Source: Cubamyces lactineus (Eukaryota > Basidiomycota > Agaricomycetes > Polyporales > Polyporaceae). From it: a stretch of DNA of 64,000 bases. Position 1 is the first letter of the stretch; every line of letters starts with the position of its first letter. The stretch covers positions 620,001-684,000 of the forward strand of contig JACDTU010000011.1 of assembly GCA_022376465.1 (NCBI GenBank), read 5' to 3'. The notes beneath the pieces are model-generated. The model saw only the letters and a list, made by a program, of their open reading frames with translations, did no database searches and was not told where the DNA came from. A program made the translations under genes and the position numbers. Below are positions 25,324-37,408 of this stretch, in pieces.

Positions 25324-27574
25324 ATGGCAAATTATCAGACTCCGACGAACGCGACGCGAGACGGCGCTTGCACAAATCGCGGTTGTGGCACACCGACGCG
25401 CCTCACTTTGATCACTTATAACTTGACCACTACCGACCGCAAAGCCGACCCCCTTCCAGGCGCGATGCCCGCAACCGCCGTATTCTTACAGAAAGCGTGC
25501 CTTCAGCACCGCTACATTAGAACGCGAGACAACTCGCACATCGTCGAGCGGCCCGAGAGGCTGCGCGCAGTCAACGTTGGGCTCGCGGCCGCAGTCGCGC
25601 GGTTGGAGGAAACCACCCCAGCGGCATCTAATTCGACCACTGGAGCAAGCTCTTCAGCCGTTTCTACGAAGCAGGAGGAAGAAGACGAGCTCACGCAAGC
25701 CCTCGGCAAGCTGCAAATTGCCTCCTCTTCACCACAGGGATCGGTCTCGTTTGTCCATAGCGATGCTTCTGTGGACCTGCTTAACCACCCCGCGATCAAG
25801 TTCGTACACGGCGACATAGAACGCGATGTATATCTTGAGACATTGAAGCTGTGGGCGAAGGATAGTCAGGACAAAGTCGCCAAGGGCGAGAGCGAAATAC
25901 CCGCAGGCTACTCTCAAGGCGACTTATATCGTAGGCACAGCACTCTGCTAAAGACAACCGTTTACTCACGCTCATGTTCCAGTATGCCCTGGCTCTTTGG
26001 ATGCCATTCAGGGTGCATTGGGTACCGTGTGCGAAGCTATCGACGCAGTAGTCCGCGACGAATCGCAGCCAAGCCAGGCATTTGTGGCCATCAGGCCTCC
26101 AGGACATCATTGCGGAGAGGTTCGTCCATAGAAGCCCATTTGCATACTGCTGCTGAGGAAAGTGCAGGATACTCCTTCAGGATTCTGCTTTGTGAACAAT
26201 GTGGCTGTTGGGGCTGCGCATGGTATGGTTCAGCCACAGCATCCCGAGTTCGTGGCCTGACTGACGATAAATCATACAGCACACCTCCAGCATGGGATCA
26301 AGCGGGTGGTTATCTTCGACATTGACCTGCATCATGGTAAGCTCCCTCAAAGCCGAGCAATGTAGTTCAATAGGATATTCATCGCCGGCCACAGGGAACG
26401 GCACGCAATCCATCGCGTGGTCGATAAACGAAGAGACGTACAGACAAAAACTCGAGATGGAGCACGGCGCGCCGGCAAGCAAACCTGGCCTTCAAGTCTA
26501 CTACGGCAGTCTCCACGACATCCTCTCTTATCCTTGCGAGGACGGCAAGGCCGAGCTGATCCAAGCTGCGTCCGTGTCCATCCACGGTCCACATGGACAG
26601 CACATCGAGAACGTCCACCTAGAGCCGTACACCTCCGAAGAAGAGTTTTGGGAGACTTTGTACGCGAAGCGGTACTCGCGCGTGTTGGATAAAGCTCGCG
26701 CTTTCCTCGATAGCACTGGCGGGGCAAGCGATGATACGTTGGTGTTCATCAGGTCAGTGGAACCGTAACTGCATTGTGCTTCTCGCAGGTCATACTCACC
26801 CCTCTCTTGCAGCTCTGGCTTTGACGCAAGCGAACACGAATACCCCTCCATGTCTCGGCACCAACGCAAAGTGCCCACATCTTTCTACTACCGCTTCGCG
26901 AAGGATGCAAAGGCGTTCGCAGAGAAGTACGCCAAGGGCCGCCTCATCAGCGTCCTGGAGGGCGGCTACAGCGACCGTGCACTCACAAGCGGCGCCATGG
27001 CACACCTCATCGGTCTAGCACACGATGGAGAAACCGGTATCGACGAGAACTGGTGGAGCCTGCCCAACTTGACTGCGGTACGTCCCGTCCTGGTCCGCAT
27101 GAATCAGCATGCGTGTACTCACCTGAGAATTTGACGGACTAGCTCGAGGCGGCGACAAAGAAGCGGCGAGGCGGAAGGCCGTCTCAGACGATCCCGCCCG
27201 AGCCATGGCTCGCGCGCACCGTCGAAATCTTCGCGTCCATCGACTCATCGCACACTGTCCCTGCGGCGCCGCGCGCACCCATCCCTCCGTCCAGCCGAAC
27301 ACTGCGTGAGCGGAAGCCTCCCAGCAGCGCGAGCGCCGCCAGTGCGAAGGCCAGCCCCGCTACGTCGCCCGGCGAGAAGGACGAAGGGAAAGCTGGTAAA
27401 CGGGCCACGAAGGGACAACCCGCTGTGCCTACCTCTGGTTCAGGCTCTGGCTCAGAGAGCGACCTGACGGACGTGACGAGCGGGACGGCTTCGGAACATG
27501 AGGGCGAATCTGCGAGTGTGAAGAAGCTCCCGCGGGTGATTCTCAAGCTAGGACCCGCGCCGCCAAAGGCGTGA
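25324..27574 (+). CDS. HOS3: Hos3-type histone deacetylase
   Basis: Seven exons (25324-25930, 25983-26119, 26168-26222, 26280-26336, 26395-26752, 26813-27077, 27143-27574) total 1911 nt, 636 residues. The zinc-dependent deacetylase core shows the active-site signatures: RPPGHHCGE (paired His), GFCFVNNVAVGAAH, DIDLHHGNGTQ (zinc Asp/His), SSGFDASEHE (zinc Asp) and LEGGYSD. The N-terminal part (HIVERPERLRAVNVGLAAA, a long insertion, then HPAIKFVHGD) is typical of the fungal Hos3 branch of class II enzymes. It would remove acetyl groups from histone tails or other proteins. The C-terminal 140 residues are Ser/Pro/Lys-rich and low-complexity. The first ATG is chosen; GTPTRLTLITYN near residue 22 also looks conserved, so the start is reasonable. 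Confidence 0.93.
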
Positions 27575-27806
27575 GGTCGGGGGTTGGAGAGCTGAGGGCT
27601 GGAAGGGTTGAAGGGAATCTTGCTCTGGTTACTGTGTCGTTTTGCTTTGTCTTGTCTTGCTCTTGCCCTCGCTATGCGCTAGTACACTGACGCGAAACGA
27701 GAAAGAAGTCTAGTAGTAGTCTAGTATATGAATGTACGTTATACCGGTAGTGTCTGGATACCAAACACTGTTGTGAAGCAGTCACGGTCCGGAGTGGTCG
27801 CCGGGG

Positions 27807-28954
27807 TCATACAGGCGCGCCCATTAGAGCATGGACAGCCCACTCGTACACTCCCAGGAAGACTGCACCCCCAGCAGATATCCAGAGCGTCCGTGGTACA
27901 ACTCCCGCGAACAACGCCTTGGGGCCTTCCACCCTGTATATTTGCATGAAGCGCTGCGCAAGCGAAGGGTGCGCCTGCTTCGCGGGATCCTGCACGACGT
28001 GTCCTCAGTACTGTCAAAATAACAGAAAAGTAGCTACGCACTCGGAGGTCGAGCATGACGCGAGTTTTTAGTACGTCCAGCGGGGTCGTAAGTGCAGCTG
28101 CTACGCCGCCGGCGAAGCTGCCACATACAGCAGCCTCGTAGGCGTGTAGTGGTCGTTCCAGTACCTTGGCCAGCCGTTTCTTCAGCAGCTCGTATAGCGG
28201 AAATTGTAATGAAGTGAAGGGTATCTGTAAGGAAATGTGCGGTAAGGAACAACGGTATGACTTCCACAGGAAAGGGACGGACCTCTCTCATGACGGTAGA
28301 ACCATACCCTCTATAAAAGCCACGGACGCCCTCAGTGGACATGACCATCCGCGCCGCTGCCAGAGACGACTGCGCGGCAGAGCCATACGTCGACGTTTGC
28401 GTGCGCGTCTTGATGACCTCGGTCGGCACGCGGATGGAGCAGGCCGCCTGGCGCCCCGCTGGACACATCAGTAGGTATCGACACCCAGAGTGGAAGCCGC
28501 GTGCGTACGACTTCGCCGATGGACGCCGCGAGCATGTGCGTGAACGGCGCGTATTCGGTGGGGAGCGGGAGCGTCTTCTTGAGCGTGTCGTACGTGCAGA
28601 AGAACACCGCGGCTGCAAGTGGATGGAACTCAGTATGCTGCTCATCACGAAGGCAAATGTGTGTGAGGGGAGAGATTCGAGAAAGACATAACGCACCTCC
28701 TGGCGCGCTGCCTACGACCACGCTACCGACGCCCTTGTAAACGCCTTTGAAGCCGCCAGCGCGTATAAAGCCCTGGGACGACTGCAGGCGCGTCTTTACC
28801 GTGTCTATAGGGAAGAAGAGGAGGTCGACCGCTGTCCCGGCGACTCCACCGGCCTATACTCGCAGTAGTCCCGTTCAGAACACACACTTTGTTCGGACGG
28901 GGGAAAACTCACCAGCAAAGACTGGTAGAAGGTCGGCGCGGGTTGTGCAGACAT
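27807..28954 (-). CDS. PET8: Mitochondrial S-adenosylmethionine carrier
   Basis: This is a member of the SLC25 mitochondrial carrier family in about six exons. Exon 1 encodes [14 protein letters not shown] (28954-28913); exon 2 (28853-28697) begins [20 protein letters not shown]. All three carrier signatures are present: [16 protein letters not shown] and PLDVLKTR. The sequences [18 protein letters not shown] and the C-terminal [18 protein letters not shown] are characteristic of the SAM carrier (yeast Pet8/Sam5, human SLC25A26), which exchanges cytosolic SAM for mitochondrial S-adenosylhomocysteine in the inner membrane. It ends at 27807, about 230 bp from the convergent histone deacetylase stop. 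The start is shared with SEN54 across a 260-bp divergent promoter. Confidence 0.9.
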
Positions 28955-29214
28955 CACAGCGAATGTCTGCGCAGGTCGTGCGAGACGGACAGGTGGTGGG
29001 GAGGAAGAGAGACAGATGTCACCGCGCGGGCGCGTCCGTGTGGTCGCGTCGCGCACGCGTCTGCGGTCCCGGAGTCATCCAGCGATCTTCTTTCTTTCCT
29101 CCGTTCGCTCACGTCGGCCGACTCCTCCCAGCTCTCTCGGCGTCCGGCTAGCTCAGACTTAGACTTGATAATATCACTGCCACTGCGCGCGAAGACGCAG
29201 ATCGCACACGGGGA
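28955..29214. promoter_or_regulatory. Bidirectional promoter, SAM carrier/SEN54
   Basis: The divergent ATGs of the SAM carrier (minus, 28954) and SEN54 (plus, 29215) are 260 bp apart, so this stretch must serve both. It is pyrimidine-rich on the plus strand towards SEN54 and has no obvious TATA element. Confidence 0.5.
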
Positions 29215-30880
29215 ATGGATGATAACCTGGAGACCCCATTCGCGGCGCCGAAGCCCGATATTCCGCAAGAGCGCGAAGAGGACGAGCAGTCTTCAGGGGA
29301 CGAGGACCAGGGACCCGATTGGACCAAGATTCCGTACGTCCTCGCTACTGTGTTAGCGTGTGGATAATGCTTATAGGTGTGTTCAAGAGGTCTCAATGTC
29401 GCGCGCCCTGTAATCCCGAAGCGAGGAGAAAAAGACTTTGAGCCGATCGCGCAAGGAGGCTCCGGCCTGCAGAGACATGTCCTCGACCGCTCGCGTGCGG
29501 CGATGCTCGAAGCCCTCAAGGCAACGCGCACAATCTCATAGTACGTCGCCCTTACACCGCACTGTAGCGAGAAAACTAACCGCGCACGGGGTAGCAAATC
29601 GGTGAGCCATGCGATTTGGTACCCCGAGCTCTCCAGAGCGCATGTCACCGTCGCGCGAGGCATCCATTTTACCACTATGGGACACTCCGTCGCAAGGCCG
29701 GCTCCTGTCCCCGAAGACACGAAGAAGATGCAAAAGCGGCTGGAATTGCTCCCAGAGGAGGCGCTGTACTTGGTGGAGAGGGGGGCTATGTATTGTTGGA
29801 AGCCGACGGACGAGCCTATACACCACACGGCGCACCTGGACGATATGGAAGGGGTGCCTATGACGGTCCAGCAAGCGTTCGCGGAAATGGTTGGTACCGA
29901 GGACCTCACGCTCGAGAAATATCAGGTATGTGGCAGTGCGAATATTACTATCTTCTGTCTGACCGTGGACCTAGGTCTATGCATACTTGAAGAGACTAGG
30001 ATATGTGGTGACAAGGGCCAAACCGCCCTCTTCCGACTATCCCGTGCCTCCTCCTTTCCCTAGCAAAGCTCGGACATCGACATCTATTCTTGCAAGATCA
30101 TATGGCGCCATGACGTCCCTGCTTGCACGTCTCGTCCGTGTATTTTCCACCAGCTTCGACTGGTGGAGGCCAATCCGCTGTAGCCGCTGGCTACACCATA
30201 ACATGTCCAATGGTATGTTCAGTCTGAATGCAACTCGGAAGAGTCATTGACGCTGGGTTGTAGCCTCATTGTACAAATCCCTCCGCTTTCTTCCATCCGG
30301 ACATGATGTACCACTACACATCCAGCGTACTCCTGAGACGCCCCCATCCCCGTACGAGATCTTCTTCCACCTCTACAAGCCGTCCACGCCTTTCAAGAAG
30401 ACAGCACCGCCACCACCCGACTTCTCTGTCGTCGTTGTCAAGTATGCAGCCCTCTCTGTTCGAACTGGTTGATAGTTGCTGACAACAACTTTCAGTGCGC
30501 GCACGTCGCCCATGCCGACCATCTCAGAACTCACAGACCTATTTGGCCAGCTGCCTGAGCTCCCCCCACCAGCCCCGCGCAAGAGGGTCTCTTTCGCGCA
30601 GCAAAAACTGGCGGCTTCCTCAGCTGCATCGTCCACTCCGTCTCAAGCCAAGGCCTCTGCACCAGCAGAGCAGTCGTTGAGTACACGAGCGATGGCCTGG
30701 CTGTGGCCCCCTTCGTGGTTCGGAACAACGCAAAAGGGTGGCGTGCAGACGCGCCCGCCAAATCCGTTCCCGTCACTGAAGATGGGCAACAAAGTGGTGG
30801 TTATTGCTGCGGTGGACGCGGGGACGATCAGTTTCTTCAGGTTTGGGCAGGGCGTGTTCACGGAGTGGCCGATGGCATGA
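29215..30880 (+). CDS. SEN54: tRNA-splicing endonuclease subunit Sen54
   Basis: A structural subunit of the tRNA-splicing endonuclease (Sen2-Sen34-Sen15-Sen54), which excises introns from pre-tRNA. The first exon is acidic (MDDNLETPFAAPKPDIPQER). After an intron come LNVARPVIPKRGEKDFEP and a helix, then the family core: IWYPELSRAHVTVARGIHFT, LLPEEALYLVERGAMYCW and VYAYLKRLGYVVTRAKPP. The middle is divided by short introns. The C-terminal domain includes YEIFFHLYKPSTPFKKTAPP, a low-complexity linker, and PFPSLKMGNKVVVIAAVDAG before the stop at 30880. The intron after TKIP is best closed with the acceptor at 29387, giving IPGLNVARPV. As is normal for Sen54, no catalytic triad is expected. Confidence 0.9.
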
Positions 30881-32619
30881 GCGGGACAAATTGACCGTGT
30901 ATAGATCAGACACGCATATGTTGTACTTATCTACACGGCCAAACGAGGTACATATCGGACCAATACTTACGCAGGGTTTTTTGGTCCAATCAAGGACCAA
31001 TGACGGACCGATCTCCGCTCGTCGTCGGGCGGTTACTATCCGCCTATATCGCCCCGGGGTGGGCGCTCAGATATGCGACGGTCCACGGCAAAGCATGTAT
31101 CGGCCTGGGATGCCCAAACACCGCGCCGAGTATCTGCAGCGGCAACGGGCAGATACCTTCCCCACCGACGTCGGGCGAAGATGTGTAGGGAGCACGTGTA
31201 TGCGCGCTAGGCTGGCCTCGCTCGAGCCCAAGTCTGCCCAAGTCCTCTCCTCAGAACCTAAGTCTCGCATTCCCTTGTAATCAATGGACTGGGCGCTTTG
31301 CCCGCCGCTTATACGGTATGCCCACCATGCCACGTCCATACAAGCGTCTGCAGTGGCTCTCCTTCAACCACCACGTCGACGTCCCCCTCTCCCTTACAAC
31401 TGTTAGTTCCCTTCTCCCCTCCAACTGCTTCAGCTGCTTCTCCGATCTTCCCTCGCCCATCCTGCTCCCTCTCTCATACAAAATGATTGTAGTCTAAGGA
31501 CTCTCATTGTTTGGAATCCCACCAGGTCGCGGACGTGGCACGATTCGGAGCTTCTTGGTGCGTTAGTGCGATCTTTGGTATACACAGTTGATACAGCTGA
31601 CCTACGTACGGCACTACCATACTGTCAGAATGCACCAATGTGAGAACACCTGTACGTTGGACTATCTTTCCTCATCGTTCCTCATCCCATGTGCCCTGCG
31701 GTGGATCCGGGGCCCCAGAGCTTTGTAGTGTGATCTGTTGATCATCTACAACATGTGTGTTCTCCTACGTAGCATATGATCTTACCACTTCTATGCCCCA
31801 TGCGCTACCCTGCTGCGTTGTCTGCCATTATTGTGATTTTTACTACTGTATGCATTATATACAATGAATAAGCCAGTTTATTGAAGCTGTAGCGACGTGC
31901 GCATGTGAATTCTGCAGGGAACGGCTGAATACCTGACTGATATTGGTCAGGGATCACACTGCCAACGTCGGGCCAACCTTGGGGCGCCCATATCTCCCCG
32001 GTAGATGCGTGCAAAGACCGGTCCGTAATGGGCTGCGCAAATACCAGGCCAACTCTGCGTGCTTCCAACCCGATATCTGCAGCTCGCTGGTATCCCCCCG
32101 GTATCGCGCTCGTTTGGGCGTGTAAGGCTAGTCCTTGCTCAACGCACTGACACGATTGCTGTTGTACATGCATGTCAGCGGATATTGATATGTCAACGCG
32201 AAGGTAGCTGTGAGTCAGGATACGGGAACTATGGTGATCTGAGACTTTCCAGCCGCAATGTATGTCAGAACCGCTGAGGTCAGCGGTGGCCTTTGGACGA
32301 GTCAAACGCCGCCAACGGACAGTCGAGGCCATGTTGTTTGAGCCCGATCGTGCGAGGAGCGCAGAAGAGGGCCGCGGCGTTAGAAAATCAGGGGAGATGT
32401 AGGATGCCGGGAGTGCGGGCCGAGAGCTGGAACGGGCCGATTGGAGAGGCAGGGCCAGGGTCAGCGGGAGAACGCTTGAGCCACAACGCTATCGAGTCCG
32501 CCCACTCCCTCGGTCATGCTCCCATTTCTCTCCCGCCAAACATTATTTCCTCCTCCTCTCTCTCCGACACCCACCTCTCCTCCTCCTCCCTAACTCTTCG
32601 CTGAGCGACGGAGGCAACC
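30881..32619. other. Intergenic region, SEN54 to GUT2
   Basis: A 1.7-kb stretch without a recognised gene. It contains the SEN54 3' region and the promoter of the glycerol-3-phosphate dehydrogenase gene. The last 100 bases are strongly pyrimidine-rich (C/T runs around 32540-32600), typical of highly expressed fungal promoters just upstream of the transcription start. Two segments (31020-31180 and 31930-32110) look loosely alike but no reliable repeat could be defined. Confidence 0.5.
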
Positions 32620-35600
32620 ATGCTCCGCAAGCTCGTCTCCCGAAGGACCCTCGCAGCGGTCGGTGGTGCGACCGCCCTCTCCGCCGCCGGGGGATACTAC
32701 TATCTCAACTCCGGGCCCACCTACCCGCCTTCGACCAAGGAGACCCGTCGGCCACCTCCGCCATGGACGCCCCCTTCGCGCCAGCAGATGCTTGACGCGC
32801 TCAAGGCGTCCGGAACCAACCCCGCGGAGGAGGAATTTGACCTACTCATCGTCGGCGGAGGTGCAACGGGTGCTGGTGTAGCCGTGGACGCCGCCAGCAG
32901 GGGCCTCAAGGTCGCGCTGGTCGAGCGTGACGATTTCAGCTCAGGTATGTGTTCATTTCTCTTGTAAACGTGCGCCTCCGGAGTAGTGGGAGCATCTTCG
33001 GAGGTGGGACGCACGTTCATACACTCCGCAGAGACTTGTTCCGTGAGGACGATCATTACCTTCGGCAGGCAATCTCTCGGAGGCAGTGTTCTTGCCTTGC
33101 AATGCTGGAGGTCCTGCAGTGCATCTACTATATGCCCAAGTGCCGACACAAGCCAAATAGTCATGGGGCGATGGAAAACACCCGGCATAGTAGAGATGTT
33201 CACGCCGGCCATCCGCCGATGCAGCAACAAGCAGAGCAGCAAAGTACACCTTGGCGAGTCGTTTCCGAGGTGTTCTCTGGGTTCCCACCAGTGTATGCTG
33301 TGATGACATCACGCAGACCTCGCAGGATGTGTCCCAAACTCTTGAGCGGACGCTGCGGACCTCGTCAGCGTCCATCATGGGGTAGAGGTGCACTTGACGT
33401 CATTCCCATCTCTCTTGGGCCGCTTGTTTCACGTCTGCGCGTCAAGTGCAAGAAATGATGGCCTGGGCACTGGTCATATGCATAGCATGTGGCCGGAGAG
33501 GCGGCCACCGCAGCCCTCAGAAATCACATCTTGGGCATTACATTGAAAGCAATGATGGTCTGTTTAGTACAGGACTGTTGAACCACTGCGACGAGAATCC
33601 GCCAGTGTTTGCGTCCGCATTCTATGCTTGGCTCGACTATGTCTCTACTATGCAGGGATATCATCTCCCACCCCGGTGCATGTCATGTAGGCAGTCGCTG
33701 ATATCTGAACGCCAGGAACTTCATCCAAGTCTACGAAGCTCGTCCACGGAGGTGTGCGGTACCTGCAAAAGGCCGTCATGGAACTCGACTACGAACAGTA
33801 CAAGCTCGTGCGCGAGGCCCTCCATGAGCGCAAGATCTTCCTGCAGACGGCCCCTTATCTCTCCGCGATGCTCCCTATAATGCTTCCTATCTACAAGTAC
33901 TGGCAAGTACCATATTACTGGGTCGGCTGCAAGATGTACGATATCTTGGCGGGGAAGGAGAACATGGAGTCTTCCTACCTGATGAGCAAGGGCAAGGCTT
34001 TGGAGGCGTTCCCTATGCTGAAGCAGGAGGGCCTCGTCGGTGCTCTTGTTTACTATGATGGTGCGTATTCGTCAGAATACACGCCGGGCAGCAACTGAAG
34101 AGGGTGCATAGGCCAGCACAATGACTCGCGGATGAACATGGCTCTCATAATGACTGCCGTTCAGCAAGGCGCGGTCGTGGCAAACCACGTTGAGGTTACC
34201 TCCCTCGACAAGGACGGCGCTGGCGGCAAGATCCAGGGTGCTCGTGTTCGCGATGCGCTCACTGGTCAAGAGTGGAACGTCCGCGCTAAGGGTGTAGTGA
34301 ACGCGACCGGCCCCTTCTCTGACGCGCTGCTCACGATGGACAACCCGAACCACACCCCCATCGTGCAGCCGTCCTCTGGCACGCACATCACGCTTCCGAA
34401 CTACTACTCCCCACGTACGATGGGTCTGCTCGACCCCGCGACGTCCGACGGTCGCGTAATCTTCTTCCTGCCCTGGCAGGGGAACACCATCGCGGGCACG
34501 ACCGACACGCCCGCTGAAGTGACGGCGACGCCCCTCCCGCAAGAAGAGGAGATCCGCTGGATCCTCGAGGAGGTGCGCCGGTACCTCAGCCCGGATATCA
34601 AGGTTCGCCGCGGGGACGTGTTGAGCGCGTGGTCGGGTCTGCGCCCGCTCGTGCGGAACCCGAACGCGGCGAGCACGGAGGGTCTCGTCCGGAACCACAT
34701 GATCCACGTCAGCGACAGCGGGCTGCTCACGATCGCAGGCGGCAAGTGGACGACGTACCGCGCGATGGCGGAGGAGACGGTCGATAAGGCGATTGAGGTG
34801 TTTGGCTTGAAGGACCGCGTCAAGCGGGGCTGCGTGACGGAGCAGCTGCGCCTTGTTGGCAGCGATGGCTGGTCACGGAACATGTTCATTGGTTTGGTTC
34901 AGCGGGTATGTGTATATTGCGGCTATCCGGATATGTTGTGGCGGCTCATAGTGGATGTAGTACGGCCTCGAGACGGAAGTCGCGAAGCACCTCTCCGAGA
35001 ACTACGGTGATCGCGCATGGACGGTATGCTCTCTCGCTCAGCCCACTGGCAAGGCCTGGCCGCTGCACGGTGTTCGCCTCTCCCCCAGCTATCCTTGTAC
35101 GTGCTCAAAACTTCCCCGTCCGTCCCACTTCTAATCCCCTATGGTACGCAGTCATCGAGGCCGAAGTGCGCTACGCTGCCCGCCACGAGTACGCCCAAAC
35201 CGCCGTCGACGTCATCGCACGCCGGTGCCGCCTCTCCTTCCTCAATGCGCAAGCCGCGCTCGACGCCCTCCCGCGCGTCGTCGAGATCCTCACCGAGGAG
35301 CTGCACTGGTCCCCCGCGCGCGCCAAGGCCGAGTTCGCCGCCGCGCAGGACTTCCTCGCGAGCATGGGCCTGCCCCCCGGCGCCGCCCCGCGCCCGATCT
35401 CCAGCGAGCCCAAGACGGTCGTCGAGTGCTTCGAGAGCGCGCTCGGGGTCAAGCGTGCACGCGTTGTCCCGGGCGCGCAGGAGATCGTGTACTCGCGCGC
35501 GCAGTTCGCCGCGGGCGAGGTCGAGGCGCTGCACGGCGCGTTCGAGAAGCGCGTCTCCGCGGAGGGCCAGGACAAGCTTGCAGTCGGCGAGGTGCTCGAG

Positions 35601-35884
35601 CTCGTCAAGGGCTTGCCTGGGTTCCAGGAGATCCGCCAGAAGGACTACGACTACGTGCTCGAGGAGGCCGGTTTCAAGGGCCGCAAGGATGTCGATTTTG
35701 ACGAGTTCGTCGAGGTGAGTGGGGCGCGCTGCGGCAGTGTAGGTTTGCCATTTGATTGCTGATGTGCTGCCGCCGACAGATCTGCGCGGAGCTGCGGGAG
35801 GTGCTCTCCGCGCCTGCGCCCACTGGCAAAGAGAAAACTCAACGCCTGCGGATACCTGTGGAAAAGAGCGGTGGTGGAGTCTAA
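32620..35884 (+). CDS. GUT2: Mitochondrial FAD glycerol-3-phosphate dehydrogenase
   Basis: Six exons (32620-32944, 33716-34060, 34112-34905, 34961-35096, 35152-35714, 35780-35884) total 2268 nt, 755 residues. It oxidises sn-glycerol-3-phosphate to dihydroxyacetone phosphate and passes electrons to ubiquinone at the inner mitochondrial membrane. The N-terminus (MLRKLVSRRTLAAVGGATAL) is a basic presequence followed by a hydrophobic stretch. FAD-binding is shown by DLLIVGGGATGAGVAVDAAS and the GTSSKSTKLVHGGVRYLQ signature. Later family blocks include VVNATGPFSDALL, GTTDTPAEVTATPL, SAWSGLRPLVR, TIAGGKWTTYR and EAEVRYAARHEYA. The C-terminal extension (about 110 residues) resembles the EF-hand region of animal GPD2 but with degenerate loops. 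The first intron is 771 bp, far longer than the others. Confidence 0.93.
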
Positions 35885-36239
35885 TCTATGACCAGCTCCG
35901 CTGACTCCGTACAGTACCTCACATGGACTTTGTACATATTCACACTGCCATACTAAACCATTGTATCAAATTTCACCTCCGGTGGGACCACAAGGCTGGA
36001 GCCTAAAGCCCCTAAGTTGCAAAACATGTGTCATCTCACAAGCTCCAAGCCAGCGAGCAGCATTCCTGATGGAAATATCTCCATTGTTCTGTTCCTACAT
36101 AAAGATAGACGAACAGCGTATAGGCATGTGCGGGAGAGGTGGCCGAATACGAGACGAAAAAGTAGGTAGGGTAATAGTCATACAACACGCGACATGAGCA
36201 TAGCGAGCTCGATCCAACATACAATGACTCGTGTAACAA
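35885..36239. other. Convergent 3' region, GUT2/histone H3
   Basis: A 355-bp AT-richer stretch between the stop of GUT2 (plus) and the stop of histone H3 (minus). It holds both 3' UTRs and nothing else recognisable. A tRNA-like snippet near 36130 was examined and rejected. Confidence 0.5.
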
Positions 36240-36837
<598 letters not shown>

Positions 36838-36968
36838 TGCTGTTGTAGATGTAGAGGAGTGTAGTAAGAGAGGGAGGAGTGAGGGTAGAAGTGTTCGGAG
36901 AGGAGGCCGGCAGTGGTGGTGGTCGAGAAGAGAGGGCGGCGATGGCGTTCAACAACTCGCGTCCGAGG

Positions 36969-36976
36969 TTTATATA
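36969..36976 (-). promoter_or_regulatory. TATA box of histone H3
   Basis: TTTATATA on plus reads TATATAAA on minus, about 130 bp upstream of the H3 start codon at 36837. Strong TATA elements are usual for replication-dependent histone genes. Confidence 0.6.
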
Positions 36977-37408
36977 GTCCGGACGCGCTGGCACGTGATG
37001 CACGCGCAGTTTGACGCGACTGTGGCTGTGGGCGCTTAGCTAAGGACGCGTCTCGATTCGGACGGCCAACATCTCGGACTCGGAGCAGAGCGCCATGGAC
37101 GTTGGGCACAGGCCCGCACCTGGCTATATGCGCTTGGTCTCACTCTCCACGCAGTGTTCAGACCCTTCCATGACGCACAGGACCTGCGCTCTGTTTATCC
37201 CGACTGAAACGCACATGAACTCTTCGTTCTTCTCGCCATTCCATTGCTCTACGCGGTCTCAGTCAGCCTCCAGTGAGCACTTGCAGCCGCATATATGGCG
37301 TCCCTCGACGGAATCGTAGTGGTGCGCCATCTTTGTCGACGCCTGCACATCACGCTCTTTACCCACCACGCTCCTTTCTCGTAGCTATAGTCGCTCCTTT
37401 CCGTCTCC
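36977..37408. other. Intergenic region, H3 / TM-protein promoters
   Basis: A 430-bp stretch between divergent genes H3 (minus) and the one-TM protein (plus). It must contain upstream control of both. Short frames here lack recognisable content. Confidence 0.45.

Noticed and set aside
31020..32110. Apparent repeat between 31020-31180 and 31930-32110
   Set aside because: Only scattered short matches; no alignable unit or target-site duplication could be defined.
35024..35041. GTATGC...CTCAG within GUT2 as an 18-bp intron
   Set aside because: Too short to splice, and reading through gives WTVCSLAQPTGKAWPL, which fits the family.
36120..36180. GGAGAGGTGGCCGAAT resembles the start and D-arm of a tRNA-Ser/Leu
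   Set aside because: No anticodon stem, T-arm or box B sequence follows at the required distance.
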